Positions 36,401 through 44,505 are shown, counted from the first letter of the stretch. The stretch is DNA of 64,000 nucleotides from Streptomyces spirodelae (GCF_017676385.1 NZ_JAFFZN010000012.1:141946-205945); one strand, 5' to 3'. A program made the numbers and translations. The notes: generated by a model not told the origin, from the letters alone.

Positions 36401-37809
36401 TGCAACGGCAGGTGGGGCAGCGCGCGCTCGGGCCCGCGCCCCCAGGCCAGTACGCGCTCCCGCTCCGCCGCCGTCACCAGCTCCACGTCCTCCAGCGCTG
36501 TCGTCTCCGTGGCGGCGGTGAGGGTGCGCAGCAGGTGGAGGAAGCGGCGCTGGTGCGCGGCGATCGTCTCGGCCGGGTAGATGTCAGGGTCGGCCTGGAA
36601 GTCGATGCGCAGGGAGCCGTCGCAGGGGCGGTCGTAGACGTTGACGGCCATACCGGTGACCGGGCCGTTGGACAGGTTGTGCAGGGTGGCCGGGTGGCGG
36701 CCGAAGCTGATCTGCGGATCGTGGAGCATCACATTGAGGCCCCAGTCCTCCATCCGCCCGGCGGCCGGGCGCCGCGCGTGCGGGCCGCGCACCAGGTTGA
36801 CGTACGAGTATCGCTGGTGCCGCAGCAGGGCCTTGGCCTGCGTCGCGGTCTTGCGCAGCAGATCCCCCACCGTCCCGGACGACGGCTGCGGGACGCGCAG
36901 CGGAAGCACGTTGGCGACCATGCACGGTACGTCGCGGGTCGCCGGGCCGCGCGCAGCGACGGTCACATCCACGACGGCGTCGTCCCGCTCGTCGTCGGAC
37001 AGCCGGTGCACATACAGCGCCAGCGCGGCCATGGCCGCCGTCGCCAGGCCCGTACGGGCTGTGCGGGCCAGCGCCCGCAGCGCGTCGGCGGTCTCCGCGT
37101 CCAGGTGGCCGGTCTCGCGTACGAAGGACGGCGCCGGCTTGGGCAGCCGGGCCGCGGTGGCGGGCGCGGAGACGGCGCACCTGGCCAGTTCCTCGGCCCA
37201 GTAGGCGCGGTCGCGCTCCTCGCGTTCGGAGTGCGCGTAGGCGGCTTCGTCCTCCAGCGCCTGCCGCAGCGGACCCAGCCGCGAGGGCGGCACCGCCTCG
37301 CCGCCCTCCAACGCGCTGTAGATCTCCGCGACCCGCGGCACGAACAGGCTGGTGGCGTAGCCGTCCATGAGGATGTGGTGGCTGCACATGTAGAAGAGGA
37401 AGCGCTCGTCGGTGACACGCAGCACGGCGAACGAGAAGAGCCCGGCCCGGTACATGTCCATCGGGGTGCGCAGGTCCTCCCACATCCAGGCCAGCGCCGC
37501 CGCATCGGGATCGGCCTCGCCCCGCAGGTCGACCCGCGGGAACCGCCAGTCGGCGCAGGGGTCGATGATCTGCCGTACGCCGTCCTCGCCGTTCGGGCCG
37601 GTGGGCACGAACCGCACGCGGAGCGCCTCCGTCTCGATGACGGCCTGGCGCAGGGCCCGCTCCAGCAGCTCCACCTCGACGGCGCCGTGGATCTCGATCA
37701 CTTCGGCGGGCCGCAGGCAGGGGCTGTCCGGAGCGAGCTGCTGCGTGAACCACATCCCCGACTGCGCCGCCGTCAACGGCAGACCCTCACCGATGTCGAA
37801 CCTGGCCAT
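33499..37809 (-). CDS. Single-module nonribosomal peptide synthetase (C-A-T-TE)
   Basis: A 1436-residue NRPS. A condensation domain (about 5-430) has active motif SHHILMDGYATS near residue 144. An adenylation domain (about 450-1115) has AFTSGTTGRPKGV, YNCYGPAECAVD, MYRTGDRVRW and the final MTPQGKLDR with its catalytic Lys. A thiolation domain has DDFFALGGHSLSATRL carrying the phosphopantetheine Ser. A type I thioesterase ends the protein (RLLGWSLGGALAHAVA). An insertion of about 90 residues built from RTADAG hexapeptides sits inside the small A subdomain. The A4 segment is FDASWEAW; I do not assign a substrate. Start ATG 37809 has GGGAG nine bases upstream. No other biosynthetic module is next to it. 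An exporter gene lies upstream on the same strand. Confidence 0.9.
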   Translation of the reverse strand: MARFDIGEGLPLTAAQSGMWFTQQLAPDSPCLRPAEVIEIHGAVEVELLERALRQAVIETEALRVRFVPTGPNGEDGVRQIIDPCADWRFPRVDLRGEADPDAAALAWMWEDLRTPMDMYRAGLFSFAVLRVTDERFLFYMCSHHILMDGYATSLFVPRVAEIYSALEGGEAVPPSRLGPLRQALEDEAAYAHSEREERDRAYWAEELARCAVSAPATAARLPKPAPSFVRETGHLDAETADALRALARTARTGLATAAMAALALYVHRLSDDERDDAVVDVTVAARGPATRDVPCMVANVLPLRVPQPSSGTVGDLLRKTATQAKALLRHQRYSYVNLVRGPHARRPAAGRMEDWGLNVMLHDPQISFGRHPATLHNLSNGPVTGMAVNVYDRPCDGSLRIDFQADPDIYPAETIAAHQRRFLHLLRTLTAATETTALEDVELVTAAERERVLAWGRGPERALPHLPLHAAFEERVREEPRATALVCGSGADAVSLTRGEVNARANRLAHLLLARGAGPGTTVALALPRSADYAVALLAVLKTGSACLTLDADHPVERTRQMLADAAPVCVLAARRGGAAPVSTPTARGGEPVCVAVPSGGAPVLVVDAAATEAELARRPATDPGDGDRPRALRPHDVAYLAFTSGTTGRPKGVEVEHRQLANLYHDHRTALLSPAAAEVTGTTGRRLRAAQTASFCFDASWEAWLCLAAGHELHLIEDEVRHDPAALTARVEEQRIDLLALTPTHVRALLAAGLFGPGRSHRPGTLLIGGEALDPALWQRLRALPGVAAYNCYGPAECAVDAVWCRLDAEGPDPVIGRPGHNLRAYVLDRHGRLVPPGVPGELHLGGAQVARGYLGAPELTAEKFVRDPFADDGNAPGRNGRMYRTGDRVRWTRDGVLEYLGRTDTQLKVHGVRIEPQEVETVLARHPHVAQVAVAAQRAGDDPSGGPVHLAAHVVPAQRTADTGRTADAGRTADAGRTADAGRTADAGRTADAGRTADAGRRAPEAGRRAPEPGRRAPGENRHSAPQEGSPSPTPPPEPAELDPAELRSWAASRLPSAMVPAAFYTHETLPMTPQGKLDRAALSAAALPAQATRASRNAQPRTAATGPERTLCALFAEVLEVPEVGLDDDFFALGGHSLSATRLLARVHAELGTELSLGALYQAPTVAQLAKLLDVAAEPGPPAEHAYDMLLPLRTAGEAAPLFCVHPAGGLGWCYATLPPHLPPSVPVYALQAQGLRPTDEPVGTFPELIAQYAARIRSVQPHGPYRLLGWSLGGALAHAVAARLQEEGENVDTLALLDSAPLDRTPPLDLDADPAVVHRLVTEAVGHDLADDAQLSAVTRMLGHYAALRPTYTPAVYRGDAHYFSATEAAPEDPPAREARALEARTPEAWRPYLTGTLTLHHLPCTHSAMGRPDVMAEVGRLLSPSLTNPE
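34805..34930. repeat. 18-bp tandem repeat inside NRPS adenylation domain
   Basis: Six near-identical copies of an 18-bp unit (GCGTCGGCTGTCCGCCCT on the plus strand) start at 34805, 34823, 34841, 34859, 34877 and 34895, followed by one diverged copy. Read on the minus strand each encodes Arg-Thr-Ala-Asp-Ala-Gly. A second, related set (RRAPEAG-type) lies at about 34745-34804. The units keep frame, so copy-number change would not disrupt the gene. Confidence 0.95.
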
Positions 37810-37896
37810 CCGTACCAACTCCCGATCGCAGCCTCACGTCTGGGAGCACAACGAGAGGGGCAGGCGAGAGGGCACCTTCCCGGTGGGGACCCCAGC

Positions 37897-39195
37897 TCAG
37901 GCGCGTGCCAGAACCGCCGCGCGCCGGGTTGCGTACAGGGTGATCCCGGCAGCGAGCACCATGGCGCCCAGCGCCAGCGCCACGGTTGCGGCCCAGCCGC
38001 CGGCCGCGAACGCCACGGCGCCGAGCGCCCCGCCCAGCGAGCTGCCGATGTAGTAGCTCATCTGGTACAGGGCCGAGGCTTGCGCCGCCCCGTGGGTGGC
38101 GGTGTGGCTCACCGAGCCGGAGGCGACCGCGTGCCCCGCGAAGAACCCGGCGGTGATCAGGACGAGACCCGCGACGACGGCCACGATGCTGTCCGCGAGG
38201 CTGATCAGCAGGCCGGCCGAGGCGGTGCCGATGCCCAGGTACAGCGTGCCGCGCCGGCCGAGCCGCGCGTTGAGCCGGCCCGCCGTCGCCGAGGCGGCCG
38301 TCCCCACCAGGTAGATGACGAAGATGGAGCCCACCAGGCCCTGGGAGAGTCCGAACGGCTCGGCCACCAGCCGGTAGCCGATGACGGTGTAGACGGCGCC
38401 GAACACCGTCATGAACAGCAGCCCGATCGCGTACAGCCGCATCAGCAGCGGGTTGCCCAGGTGCGCGCGTACGGTCGCGGCGACCCGGCGCGGATGCAGG
38501 GGCGCGGGGGTGAAGTGCCGGGCCGGCGGTACGAGAATCCGGAAGGCGACCGCGCACAGCAGCGAGGTGACGGCGACCGCGCCCAGTCCGGCACGCCAGC
38601 CCCACGCCTCGGTGACCCAGCCGGTGAGGATGCGCCCGCTCATGCCGCCGACGCTGTTGCCCGCGACGAACAGCCCGACGGCGCCCACCAGGTGCCTGGC
38701 CCTTACCTCGTCGGAGAGGAACGCCATCGCCGAGGCGGGTACCCCGGCGACCGCGGCGCCCTGCAGCGTCCGGAGCGCGATCAGCACCGGCAGGCTGGGC
38801 GCGAACGGGATGACGAGGGCGAGGGCGACCGCGACCGCCATGGAGACGGTCAGCATCCGGCGCCGTCCGAAGCGTTCGGAGAGCGCGGCCAGCGGCAGTA
38901 CGGCGACGGCCAGTCCGATGGTCGCGCCGGAGACCGTCCAGCTCGCCTGCGCGGGCGCCGCGTGCAGGGCGCGGGAGATCTCGGGGAGGAGTGCCTGGGT
39001 GGAGTAGAGCAGTGCGAACGTGGACAGACCGGCGGCGAACAGCGCCAGGCGCATCCGCCCGTGCCCGGGGTCACCCGGGCTCAGCTTCGTCGCGTCGGAG
39101 GTCGCGGATACGGCGTCGGAGGTCTTGGATACGGCGGGGGCGACAGCTGAGGCGTCCACCTGCTCGGTGGACGCCCCGGTATCAACAGCGGGCAT
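37897..39195 (-). CDS. MFS transporter (YnfM-like exporter)
   Basis: A 432-residue major facilitator with twelve predicted membrane segments starting near residue 50. The loop 2-3 motif is present as ALSERFGRRRMLTVSMA, and segment 4-5 has ALRTLQGAAVAGVPASAMAF. The Ser/Ala-rich N-terminal 45 residues are cytoplasmic. ATG 39195 is divergent from a LysR gene. It is about 90 bp upstream of the NRPS gene on the same strand, so the two may be co-expressed and it could export the NRPS product, but this group also contains drug and sugar exporters. Confidence 0.88.
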   Translation of the reverse strand: MPAVDTGASTEQVDASAVAPAVSKTSDAVSATSDATKLSPGDPGHGRMRLALFAAGLSTFALLYSTQALLPEISRALHAAPAQASWTVSGATIGLAVAVLPLAALSERFGRRRMLTVSMAVAVALALVIPFAPSLPVLIALRTLQGAAVAGVPASAMAFLSDEVRARHLVGAVGLFVAGNSVGGMSGRILTGWVTEAWGWRAGLGAVAVTSLLCAVAFRILVPPARHFTPAPLHPRRVAATVRAHLGNPLLMRLYAIGLLFMTVFGAVYTVIGYRLVAEPFGLSQGLVGSIFVIYLVGTAASATAGRLNARLGRRGTLYLGIGTASAGLLISLADSIVAVVAGLVLITAGFFAGHAVASGSVSHTATHGAAQASALYQMSYYIGSSLGGALGAVAFAAGGWAATVALALGAMVLAAGITLYATRRAAVLARA

Positions 39196-39230
39196 GCCTC
39201 GAACGTACGAGCAGGCGTTTCATCCGTCCA

Positions 39231-39268
39231 ATGCATGAAAGTGCGACAATCGATCCCCTGATGCATCA
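39231..39268. promoter_or_regulatory. Two ATGCAT elements 30 bp apart, candidate LysR site
   Basis: ATGCAT occurs at 39231-39236 and 39261-39266; the second lies in the perfect 10-bp palindrome TGATGCATCA (39259-39268). The 30-bp, three-turn spacing between the MFS and LysR starts fits binding of a LysR tetramer. Confidence 0.45.
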
Positions 39269-39298
39269 CAGCAGCTAGCCGCCTTCCGTGGGAGCCCA

Positions 39299-40324
39299 GT
39301 GTCACCGTCACGCAACAAGAAAGACATCTCCGTCACACCGCCACCAGGCACCGCGGCGCTCCCCGCCTTCTCCCTCGCCCCACGTCTGGCGCAGTTCGCC
39401 GCCGTGGCCCGCCACGAGCACGTCACCCGCGCCGCCGGCGAACTGGGCATCCCGCAGTCCTCGCTCAGCCGCGCCCTCGCCCGGCTGGAGGAGGACCTGG
39501 GCGTCGCCCTGTTCGCCCGGCACGGCCGTACGCTCTCCCTCACCCCCGCGGGACGGACCTTCCTCGCCTCGGCCGAACGCGCGCTGACCGCCCTCGAACA
39601 GGGTGCCGAGGCCGTACGGTCCGACGCCGACCCCGCCACAGGCAAGGTCGCCTTCGGCTTTCTGCACACCCTCGGCTGGGAGACGGTCCCCGAACTGCTG
39701 CGCGCCTTCCGGGCCGACCACCCGCGGGTCCGTTTCGCGCTGGTGCAGAACTACGGTGACGCCATGCTCGAGCGACTCCGCGCCGGCGAGCTGGACCTGT
39801 GCCTCACCTCGCCCATCCCCGAGGCGCCCGACCTGGTCGCCCGGCGCCTGGACGAACAGCGGCTGCGGCTGGTCGTACCGGACGACCACCGGCTGGCGGC
39901 CCGTAAGCGGGTCCGGCTGGCCGAGGCGGCCGAGGAGTCCTTCGTGACCCTGGAACCCGGCTACGGTATGCGGCGCATCCTCGACACCCTGTGCGCCGAG
40001 GCCGGGTTCACGCCCCGGATCGCCTTCGAGGGCGAGGAGGCCGAGACCATCCGTGGCCTGGTCGCCGCCGGGCTCGGCGTCGCCCTGCTGCCGCCGCCCG
40101 TCTTCCCCCGACCCGGGGTGCGCGAGCTGACCGTCACCGCGCCGCGCGCGGTCCGCGAGATCGGGCTCGCCTGGTCGGCCGGGCGTCCCGACACCCCACC
40201 GGTCGCCGCCTTCAAGAAGTTCCTGCTCAGCCGCAGGGGCCAGCTCCTGCGCACCCAGTCGGCCTCCGGCCCCGATACCTCACCTGACCACCCCGCCGGT
40301 CCACGCCCCCAGGAGGCACCGTGA
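39299..40324 (+). CDS. LysR-family transcriptional regulator
   Basis: A 341-residue LysR regulator. The helix-turn-helix lies at about residues 30-85 (FAAVARHEHVTRAAGELGIP, QSSLSRALARLEEDLGVALF) and the effector-binding domain follows (VRFALVQNYGDAMLERLRAG, LVAAGLGVALLPPPVFP). Start GTG 39299 follows GGGAG at five bases. Divergent from the MFS exporter, which it most likely controls, and overlapping the methyltransferase start by four bases (GTGA), so both genes form an operon. Confidence 0.9.
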   Translation: MSPSRNKKDISVTPPPGTAALPAFSLAPRLAQFAAVARHEHVTRAAGELGIPQSSLSRALARLEEDLGVALFARHGRTLSLTPAGRTFLASAERALTALEQGAEAVRSDADPATGKVAFGFLHTLGWETVPELLRAFRADHPRVRFALVQNYGDAMLERLRAGELDLCLTSPIPEAPDLVARRLDEQRLRLVVPDDHRLAARKRVRLAEAAEESFVTLEPGYGMRRILDTLCAEAGFTPRIAFEGEEAETIRGLVAAGLGVALLPPPVFPRPGVRELTVTAPRAVREIGLAWSAGRPDTPPVAAFKKFLLSRRGQLLRTQSASGPDTSPDHPAGPRPQEAP

Positions 40325-41232
40325 CCCCGCACGAGCACCCCCACCCCCACCCCCACGCGCACTCCCACTCCCACGGGTCCGGTTCCGCCACCGAACCCGA
40401 CTGGGAAGCACTCGGCACCCACCTCGAACGCGAGGCCGAGCTGAAGGCGGGGTTCATCGAGGAGGCGGCCGGCTGGCTGCGCGATCTGCTCGGCCACCGG
40501 GACGTCACCCGGGTCCTGGACCTGGGCAGCGGCCCCGGCGTCACCACCACCGCGCTGGCCCACGCCTTCCCCGGTGCCGAGACGGTCGCCGTCGACAGCA
40601 CCCCCGGGCTGCTGGAGCGCGCCCGTGCCCGCGCCGAACGCGAGGGACTCGCCTCCCGTATCACCCTCCGGGAGGGCGAACTCCCCACCGACCTGCCCGG
40701 CCTGGGCACCGCCGACCTCATCTGGACCAGTAACGTCGTCCACCACCTCGGTGACCAGCGCGCAGCCCTGGAGAGCTTCGCCTCGGCGCTGCGTCCTGGC
40801 GGCGTGCTGGCGGTGCGTGAACGGGGTCTGCCCACCCGCTTCCTGCCCCGCGACATCGGCATCGGCCGCCCCGGACTGCAGGCGCGGCTGGACGCGGCCG
40901 AGGAGGACTGGTTCAGCGAGATGCGCGCCCAGCTGCCCGGTCACACCCGCACCGTCGAGGACTGGCCCGCGCTGCTCGTCGCTGCGGGGCTCGCACCCAC
41001 CGGCAGCCGTACGTTCCTGACCGACCTGTCCGCACCACTGGACCCCGTCGCCCGCACCCATCTGCGCGACCGCGTCGCCCGCTTCCGTGAGAGCCTTGCC
41101 GACAGCCTCTCGGCAGAGGATCTCGCGACCCTCGACACCCTGTTGGACGACGCGTCCCCGGACGGCATCCTGCGCCGCCCTGACGTCTTCTTCCTGACGG
41201 CGACGACGGTCCACACGGCGGCCCGCACGTAG
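40321..41232 (+). CDS. SAM-dependent methyltransferase with His-rich N-terminus
   Basis: A 303-residue class I methyltransferase. VLDLGSGPGVTTTALAHAFP is motif I, with AVDSTPGLLERARARAE and SNVVHHLGDQRAALE following. The first 20 residues are HEHPHPHPHAHSHSHG, a potential divalent-metal-binding tag not typical of the family. GTG 40321 overlaps the LysR stop by four bases. The substrate is unknown. A link to the neighbouring exporter or NRPS product is possible. Confidence 0.85.
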   Translation: MTPHEHPHPHPHAHSHSHGSGSATEPDWEALGTHLEREAELKAGFIEEAAGWLRDLLGHRDVTRVLDLGSGPGVTTTALAHAFPGAETVAVDSTPGLLERARARAEREGLASRITLREGELPTDLPGLGTADLIWTSNVVHHLGDQRAALESFASALRPGGVLAVRERGLPTRFLPRDIGIGRPGLQARLDAAEEDWFSEMRAQLPGHTRTVEDWPALLVAAGLAPTGSRTFLTDLSAPLDPVARTHLRDRVARFRESLADSLSAEDLATLDTLLDDASPDGILRRPDVFFLTATTVHTAART

Positions 41233-41251
41233 GGCTCGGTCGCCCTCTCAC

Positions 41252-41302
41252 GGGCGCGGGGAACTGCTCCCCCAGACTCCGTCCGGGAGGTGCCCCCACA
41301 GC
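41252..41302. repeat. Dispersed Streptomyces intergenic repeats
   Basis: An inverted copy of GCAGTTCCCCGCGCCC (41252-41267) is followed by CCCCCAGACTCCGTCCGGGAG and GTGCCCCCA, both of a type common between Streptomyces genes. The C-rich ends can form a hairpin that may end the methyltransferase transcript. No gene is supported between 41233 and 41415. Confidence 0.5.
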
Positions 41303-41415
41303 CACCACGCACGGGCGGCCTGCGGACGGCGGAGGAGGCACCCCCTCACCAGTGCACCGGGAGGGGGAGGCGAGCCGAAGCATCCCGTGGCGCGCTGTGT
41401 CGCGCCATGACGCGC

Positions 41416-42291
41416 CTACCGCAGGTTCTTGCCGAAACCACTGGCCAGCGGCATCCGCAGCCCCAGCGGCGGCGGAGCGGCCAGCGCGTCGGTCAGCGGG
41501 CGGCACAGATCGCCGCCGCAGAGGGTGCCCAGGACGAAGTCCTGGGTGAGGGCTGCGACTTCGGCGGCGTAGCCGCGCAGCCCGTGCCCGTCGGTGTGCA
41601 CCTCGAAACGGCACACCTGCGCGTTGACCTTCTTCGCGCGCTCGGCGAGGCGGAAGGAGAGCTCGGGGTGACACCGGGTGTCGTTCGTCCCGTGCACGAT
41701 CAGCACATGGCGGCCCCGCAACTGCTGCACGGGCTCCTCGTCCCCGCCGTCCACGGGCGCCGCTCCGGCCCCGTCCGCGGGCTCGCACAGCAGGGGTCCC
41801 AGGGCCGCCACCGAGGCCACCGCCTCGTGGCCGGCCGTGCGCAGCGCCGCCAGGGCACCGATGTCGGTGCCGACCAGGCAGACGGGCACATCCCCGTACC
41901 GACGCACCACTTCCGCGACGGCGCTCTCAGCGTCGGCCGCGCACGCGGCCGCCACCCGGCTCACGCCGTCACCGTGACCGTGACCGGCACCGGAGGCCGC
42001 ACCGGAGGCGGAGGCGCCCACGCCCGCGCCCACGCTCGGGTCCGCACCCCTGCCGCCGTGGCGGTAGTGCACGATGTGCGTGATCACGGGGTCGTCGTCC
42101 GAGGTGGTGCGCGCCAGCCGACGGGCCAGTGGTACCGCGGAGACCGTGGCGGCCAGCGCGGCGCCCCGGCGCGTTCCGCCCGTCCGCCCACCGCCCGGCA
42201 GTACGAGGACGACCGCGTGCGGGGCCCTTCCCACGGCCCCCCGGGGCCGTCCCAGTCGTGTCTCCCTCTCGGGCAACGCTCGCTGAGCCAT
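41416..42291 (-). CDS. Alpha/beta-hydrolase-like protein
   Basis: A 291-residue protein with a hydrolase-like fold: AVVLVLPGGGRTGG near residue 30 as oxyanion-type loop, VCLVGTDIGALAAL where the nucleophile elbow should be (Asp instead of the usual Ser in GxSxG), HVLIVHGTNDTRCHPELSF with the acid and VHTDGHGL with the His. The missing nucleophile Ser suggests weak or no hydrolase activity. A Gly/Ala/His-rich insert encoded by repeated bases lies near 41970-42050. ATG 42291 is divergent from adenosine deaminase. Confidence 0.7.
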   Translation of the reverse strand: MAQRALPERETRLGRPRGAVGRAPHAVVLVLPGGGRTGGTRRGAALAATVSAVPLARRLARTTSDDDPVITHIVHYRHGGRGADPSVGAGVGASASGAASGAGHGHGDGVSRVAAACAADAESAVAEVVRRYGDVPVCLVGTDIGALAALRTAGHEAVASVAALGPLLCEPADGAGAAPVDGGDEEPVQQLRGRHVLIVHGTNDTRCHPELSFRLAERAKKVNAQVCRFEVHTDGHGLRGYAAEVAALTQDFVLGTLCGGDLCRPLTDALAAPPPLGLRMPLASGFGKNLR

Positions 42292-42349
42292 GGCGCAACA
42301 ATGGCACGCCCTCACGCGTTCGTAAGGCGGTTCGCAAAGCACATGCGTT

Positions 42350-42371
42350 CTACGCGCGTAGGCGCTACAGT
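42350..42371 (+). promoter_or_regulatory. add promoter with perfect CTACGCGCGTAG operator
   Basis: The 12-bp palindrome CTACGCGCGTAG occupies 42350-42361, immediately before a TACAGT -10 box at 42366-42371. The ATG at 42378 is six bases further, so the transcript is probably leaderless. The -35 is weak. The operator lies in the spacer, where a bound repressor would block polymerase. Confidence 0.65.
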
Positions 42372-42377
42372 GCCGTG

Positions 42378-43508
42378 ATGGCAAGCGATTCCCCGAACAC
42401 CGTCCCCACCCGGGAGCAGATCCGCCGCGCACCCAAGGTTCTGCTCCACGATCACCTCGACGGCGGGCTGCGCCCCGCGACCATCGTCGAGCTGGCCCGC
42501 GAGACCGGCTACGACGCGCTGCCGGAGACCGACGCGGAGCGGTTGGAGGTCTGGTTCCGCGAGTCCGCCGACTCCGGCTCGCTGGAGCGCTATCTGGAGA
42601 CGTTCACGCACACGGTCGGCGTGCTGCAGACGCGCGACGCGCTCTTCAGGGTGGCCGCCGAGTGCGCCGAGGACCTGGCAGCCGACGGCGTGGTCTACGC
42701 CGAGATCCGCTACGCGCCCGAGCAGCACCTGCTCGGCGGGCTGACCCTCGAACAGGTTGTCGAAGCCGTCGACGAGGGCTTCCGCGAGGGCGAGCGCCGC
42801 GCCCGCGCCGGCGGCAACCGCATCCGGGTCGGCGCGCTGCTGACCGCCATGCGGCACGCCGCCCGCGCCCTGGAGATCGCCGAACTGGCCAACCGCTACC
42901 GCGATCTGGGCGTCGTCGGCTTCGACATCGCCGGGGCCGAGGCGGGCCACCCGCCCACCCGCCACCTGGACGCCTTCGAGTACCTCAAGCGCGAGAACAA
43001 CCACTTCACCATCCACGCGGGCGAGGCGTTCGGTCTCCCGTCCATCTGGCAGGCCCTGCAGTGGTGCGGCGCCGACCGGCTCGGGCACGGGGTGCGCATC
43101 ATCGACGACATCCAGGTCGCCGAGGACGGCACCGTCAAGCTGGGCCGGCTGGCCTCCTACGTGCGGGACAAGCGCATCCCGCTGGAGCTGTGCCCCACCT
43201 CCAACCTGCAGACCGGCGCCGCGCCGTCCTACGCCGAGCACCCCATCGGGCTGCTGCGCAGGCTGCACTTCCGTACGACGGTGAACACGGACAACCGGCT
43301 GATGAGCGGCACGAGCATGAGCAACGAATTCGAGCAGCTCGTGCACACATTCGGCTACACGCTGGACGACATGCAGTGGTTCACGGTCAATGCGATGAAG
43401 TCCGCGTTCATTCCTTTCGATGAACGTCTCGCCATGATCAATGACGTGGTCAAGCCCGGGTACGCCGCGCTCAAATCCGAATGGCTTTTCCAGGAAAACC
43501 CTCACTGA
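42378..43508 (+). CDS. add: Adenosine deaminase
   Basis: A 376-residue zinc-dependent adenosine deaminase making (deoxy)inosine. Metal and substrate motifs are VLLHDHLDGGLRP (His24 and His26), FTIHAGEAFG with the catalytic Glu, DRLGHGVRI and VNTDNRLMSGTSM, where the terminal Asp-Asn replaces Asp-Asp of many homologues. ATG 42378 was chosen because it lies six bases after the -10 box and no ribosome site is evident. Codon use is typical of the chromosome except for a less GC-rich final 100 bp. Its promoter carries the same palindrome as the deoC and nucleoside-transporter promoters. Confidence 0.94.
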   Translation: MASDSPNTVPTREQIRRAPKVLLHDHLDGGLRPATIVELARETGYDALPETDAERLEVWFRESADSGSLERYLETFTHTVGVLQTRDALFRVAAECAEDLAADGVVYAEIRYAPEQHLLGGLTLEQVVEAVDEGFREGERRARAGGNRIRVGALLTAMRHAARALEIAELANRYRDLGVVGFDIAGAEAGHPPTRHLDAFEYLKRENNHFTIHAGEAFGLPSIWQALQWCGADRLGHGVRIIDDIQVAEDGTVKLGRLASYVRDKRIPLELCPTSNLQTGAAPSYAEHPIGLLRRLHFRTTVNTDNRLMSGTSMSNEFEQLVHTFGYTLDDMQWFTVNAMKSAFIPFDERLAMINDVVKPGYAALKSEWLFQENPH

Positions 43509-43524
43509 CCCCGGGTGACCAGGG

Positions 43525-43564
43525 GTTCAGCCGTCGTCGCGCCTCGCGCGCGGGGCGGCTGAAC
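43525..43564 (+). terminator. Hairpin terminator after add
   Basis: GTTCAGCCG (43525-43533) pairs with CGGCTGAAC (43556-43564) around a GC-rich loop containing a smaller hairpin, 17 bp past the add stop codon. Confidence 0.6.
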
Positions 43565-43659
43565 TCACTCGGAAGGCCCCTTTGAAGCAGTGTGGAACGG
43601 CGACTTACGGCGGCGTCGGCTTGTTTGCGGCTCCTCGGAATTCCTGGCTACGTTCGCCA

Positions 43660-43695
43660 GGCTGCTCAAGCCCCCTCCGGGCTGCTCAAGCCCCC
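43660..43695. repeat. Direct repeat GGCTGCTCAAGCCCCC
   Basis: Two exact 16-bp copies (43660-43675 and 43680-43695) spaced 20 bp apart precede the secreted-protein gene at 43717. Two-turn spacing on the same DNA face suggests a protein site, or simple duplication. Confidence 0.5.
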
Positions 43696-43716
43696 GTTCC
43701 GAGGACGTAAACACTG

Positions 43717-44154
43717 ATGAAGCAGGTAGCCAAGAAGACCCTGGGCGTCGCCGCGATGAGCGCGGCGGTCGTCGCGGCGGGCGCCGGTACCGCCAACGCG
43801 CTCCCCCTCGACACGATCGGTACCCCCACCGATGTGCTCGGCTCCAAGGCGGTCGGTGCCAGCGGCCGCGCCCTCGGTCCGGTCGCCAAGAGCGCCGCCA
43901 TGACCGCCGGCAAGACCCTCAAGGAGCTCCCCCTCGAGGAGGCCACCCAGGGTCTGCCGGGCGGCCTCTCCCAGCCGGTGGGCGTCGCACAGGAGGCACT
44001 CGCCGGGACGCTGACCGGCACCCCGCTCGACGGCACCGAGACGGTTGCCGACCACGCCCGTAAGGCGGCCAAGGGCAAGAGCTCCAGCCCGGGCGGCGGC
44101 ATGATCGGCGGCCTGCCGCTGGGCAAGGCCCTTCCGATCGGCGGCTCGCACTGA
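43717..44154 (+). CDS. Small secreted protein of unknown function
   Basis: A 145-residue protein with a Sec-type signal peptide (KQVAKKTLGVAAMSAAVVAA then ANA-LP cleavage near residue 28). The mature part is Gly/Leu/Pro-rich with GTPTDVLGSKAVGASG and TQGLPGGLSQPVGVAQEAL segments and no cysteines. It resembles the small secreted proteins found beside add in other streptomycetes (S. coelicolor SCO4902 position, from memory). Function not known. The gene stands alone between terminator-like elements. Confidence 0.8.
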   Translation: MKQVAKKTLGVAAMSAAVVAAGAGTANALPLDTIGTPTDVLGSKAVGASGRALGPVAKSAAMTAGKTLKELPLEEATQGLPGGLSQPVGVAQEALAGTLTGTPLDGTETVADHARKAAKGKSSSPGGGMIGGLPLGKALPIGGSH

Positions 44155-44301
44155 GCGAGCACCCGGTGTGTTCCTGACGCGCGGACGGCGGGTGTCCTGT
44201 GGGCCACCCGCCGTCCGTGTTGCGCCTCGCTCCCGGGCGTCGGCCCCCAGGCACCGGCTCCGGGCGTCGGCCACCAGCAGGAGCCCCCTACCAGGAGCCC
44301 G

Positions 44302-44505
44302 CTACCAGGCGGAACTGTGGGTGCGGCCCTCCTCCGGGAGGAGAATCCACAGCGCCAGGTAGACAAGGAACTGCGGCCCCGGCAGCAGACACGAGGCGAG
44401 GAAGATCACCCGCATCGTGGTGGGTGTGGTGCCGAACCGGCGGGCGAGCGCGGCGCACACGCCGCCGATCATCCGGCCTTCGGTGGGGCGGGCAAGTGTG
44501 GACAT
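44302..44505 (-). CDS. PspC-domain membrane protein
   Basis: A 67-residue protein consisting of a single PspC domain: RPTEGRMIGGVCAALARRFG, then one membrane segment (VIFLASCLLPGPQFLVYLAL) and LWILLPEE. Start ATG 44505 is eight bases behind AAGGAG. Stand-alone PspC proteins are linked to envelope-stress sensing in actinobacteria; no sensor kinase partner is adjacent. Confidence 0.85.
   Translation of the reverse strand: MSTLARPTEGRMIGGVCAALARRFGTTPTTMRVIFLASCLLPGPQFLVYLALWILLPEEGRTHSSAW

Noticed and set aside
34354..39150. 1598-codon open frame on the plus strand
   Set aside because: It is antisense to the NRPS and MFS genes, has a Gly/Arg/Gln-rich translation without domains, and results from high GC in the opposite strand's third codon position.
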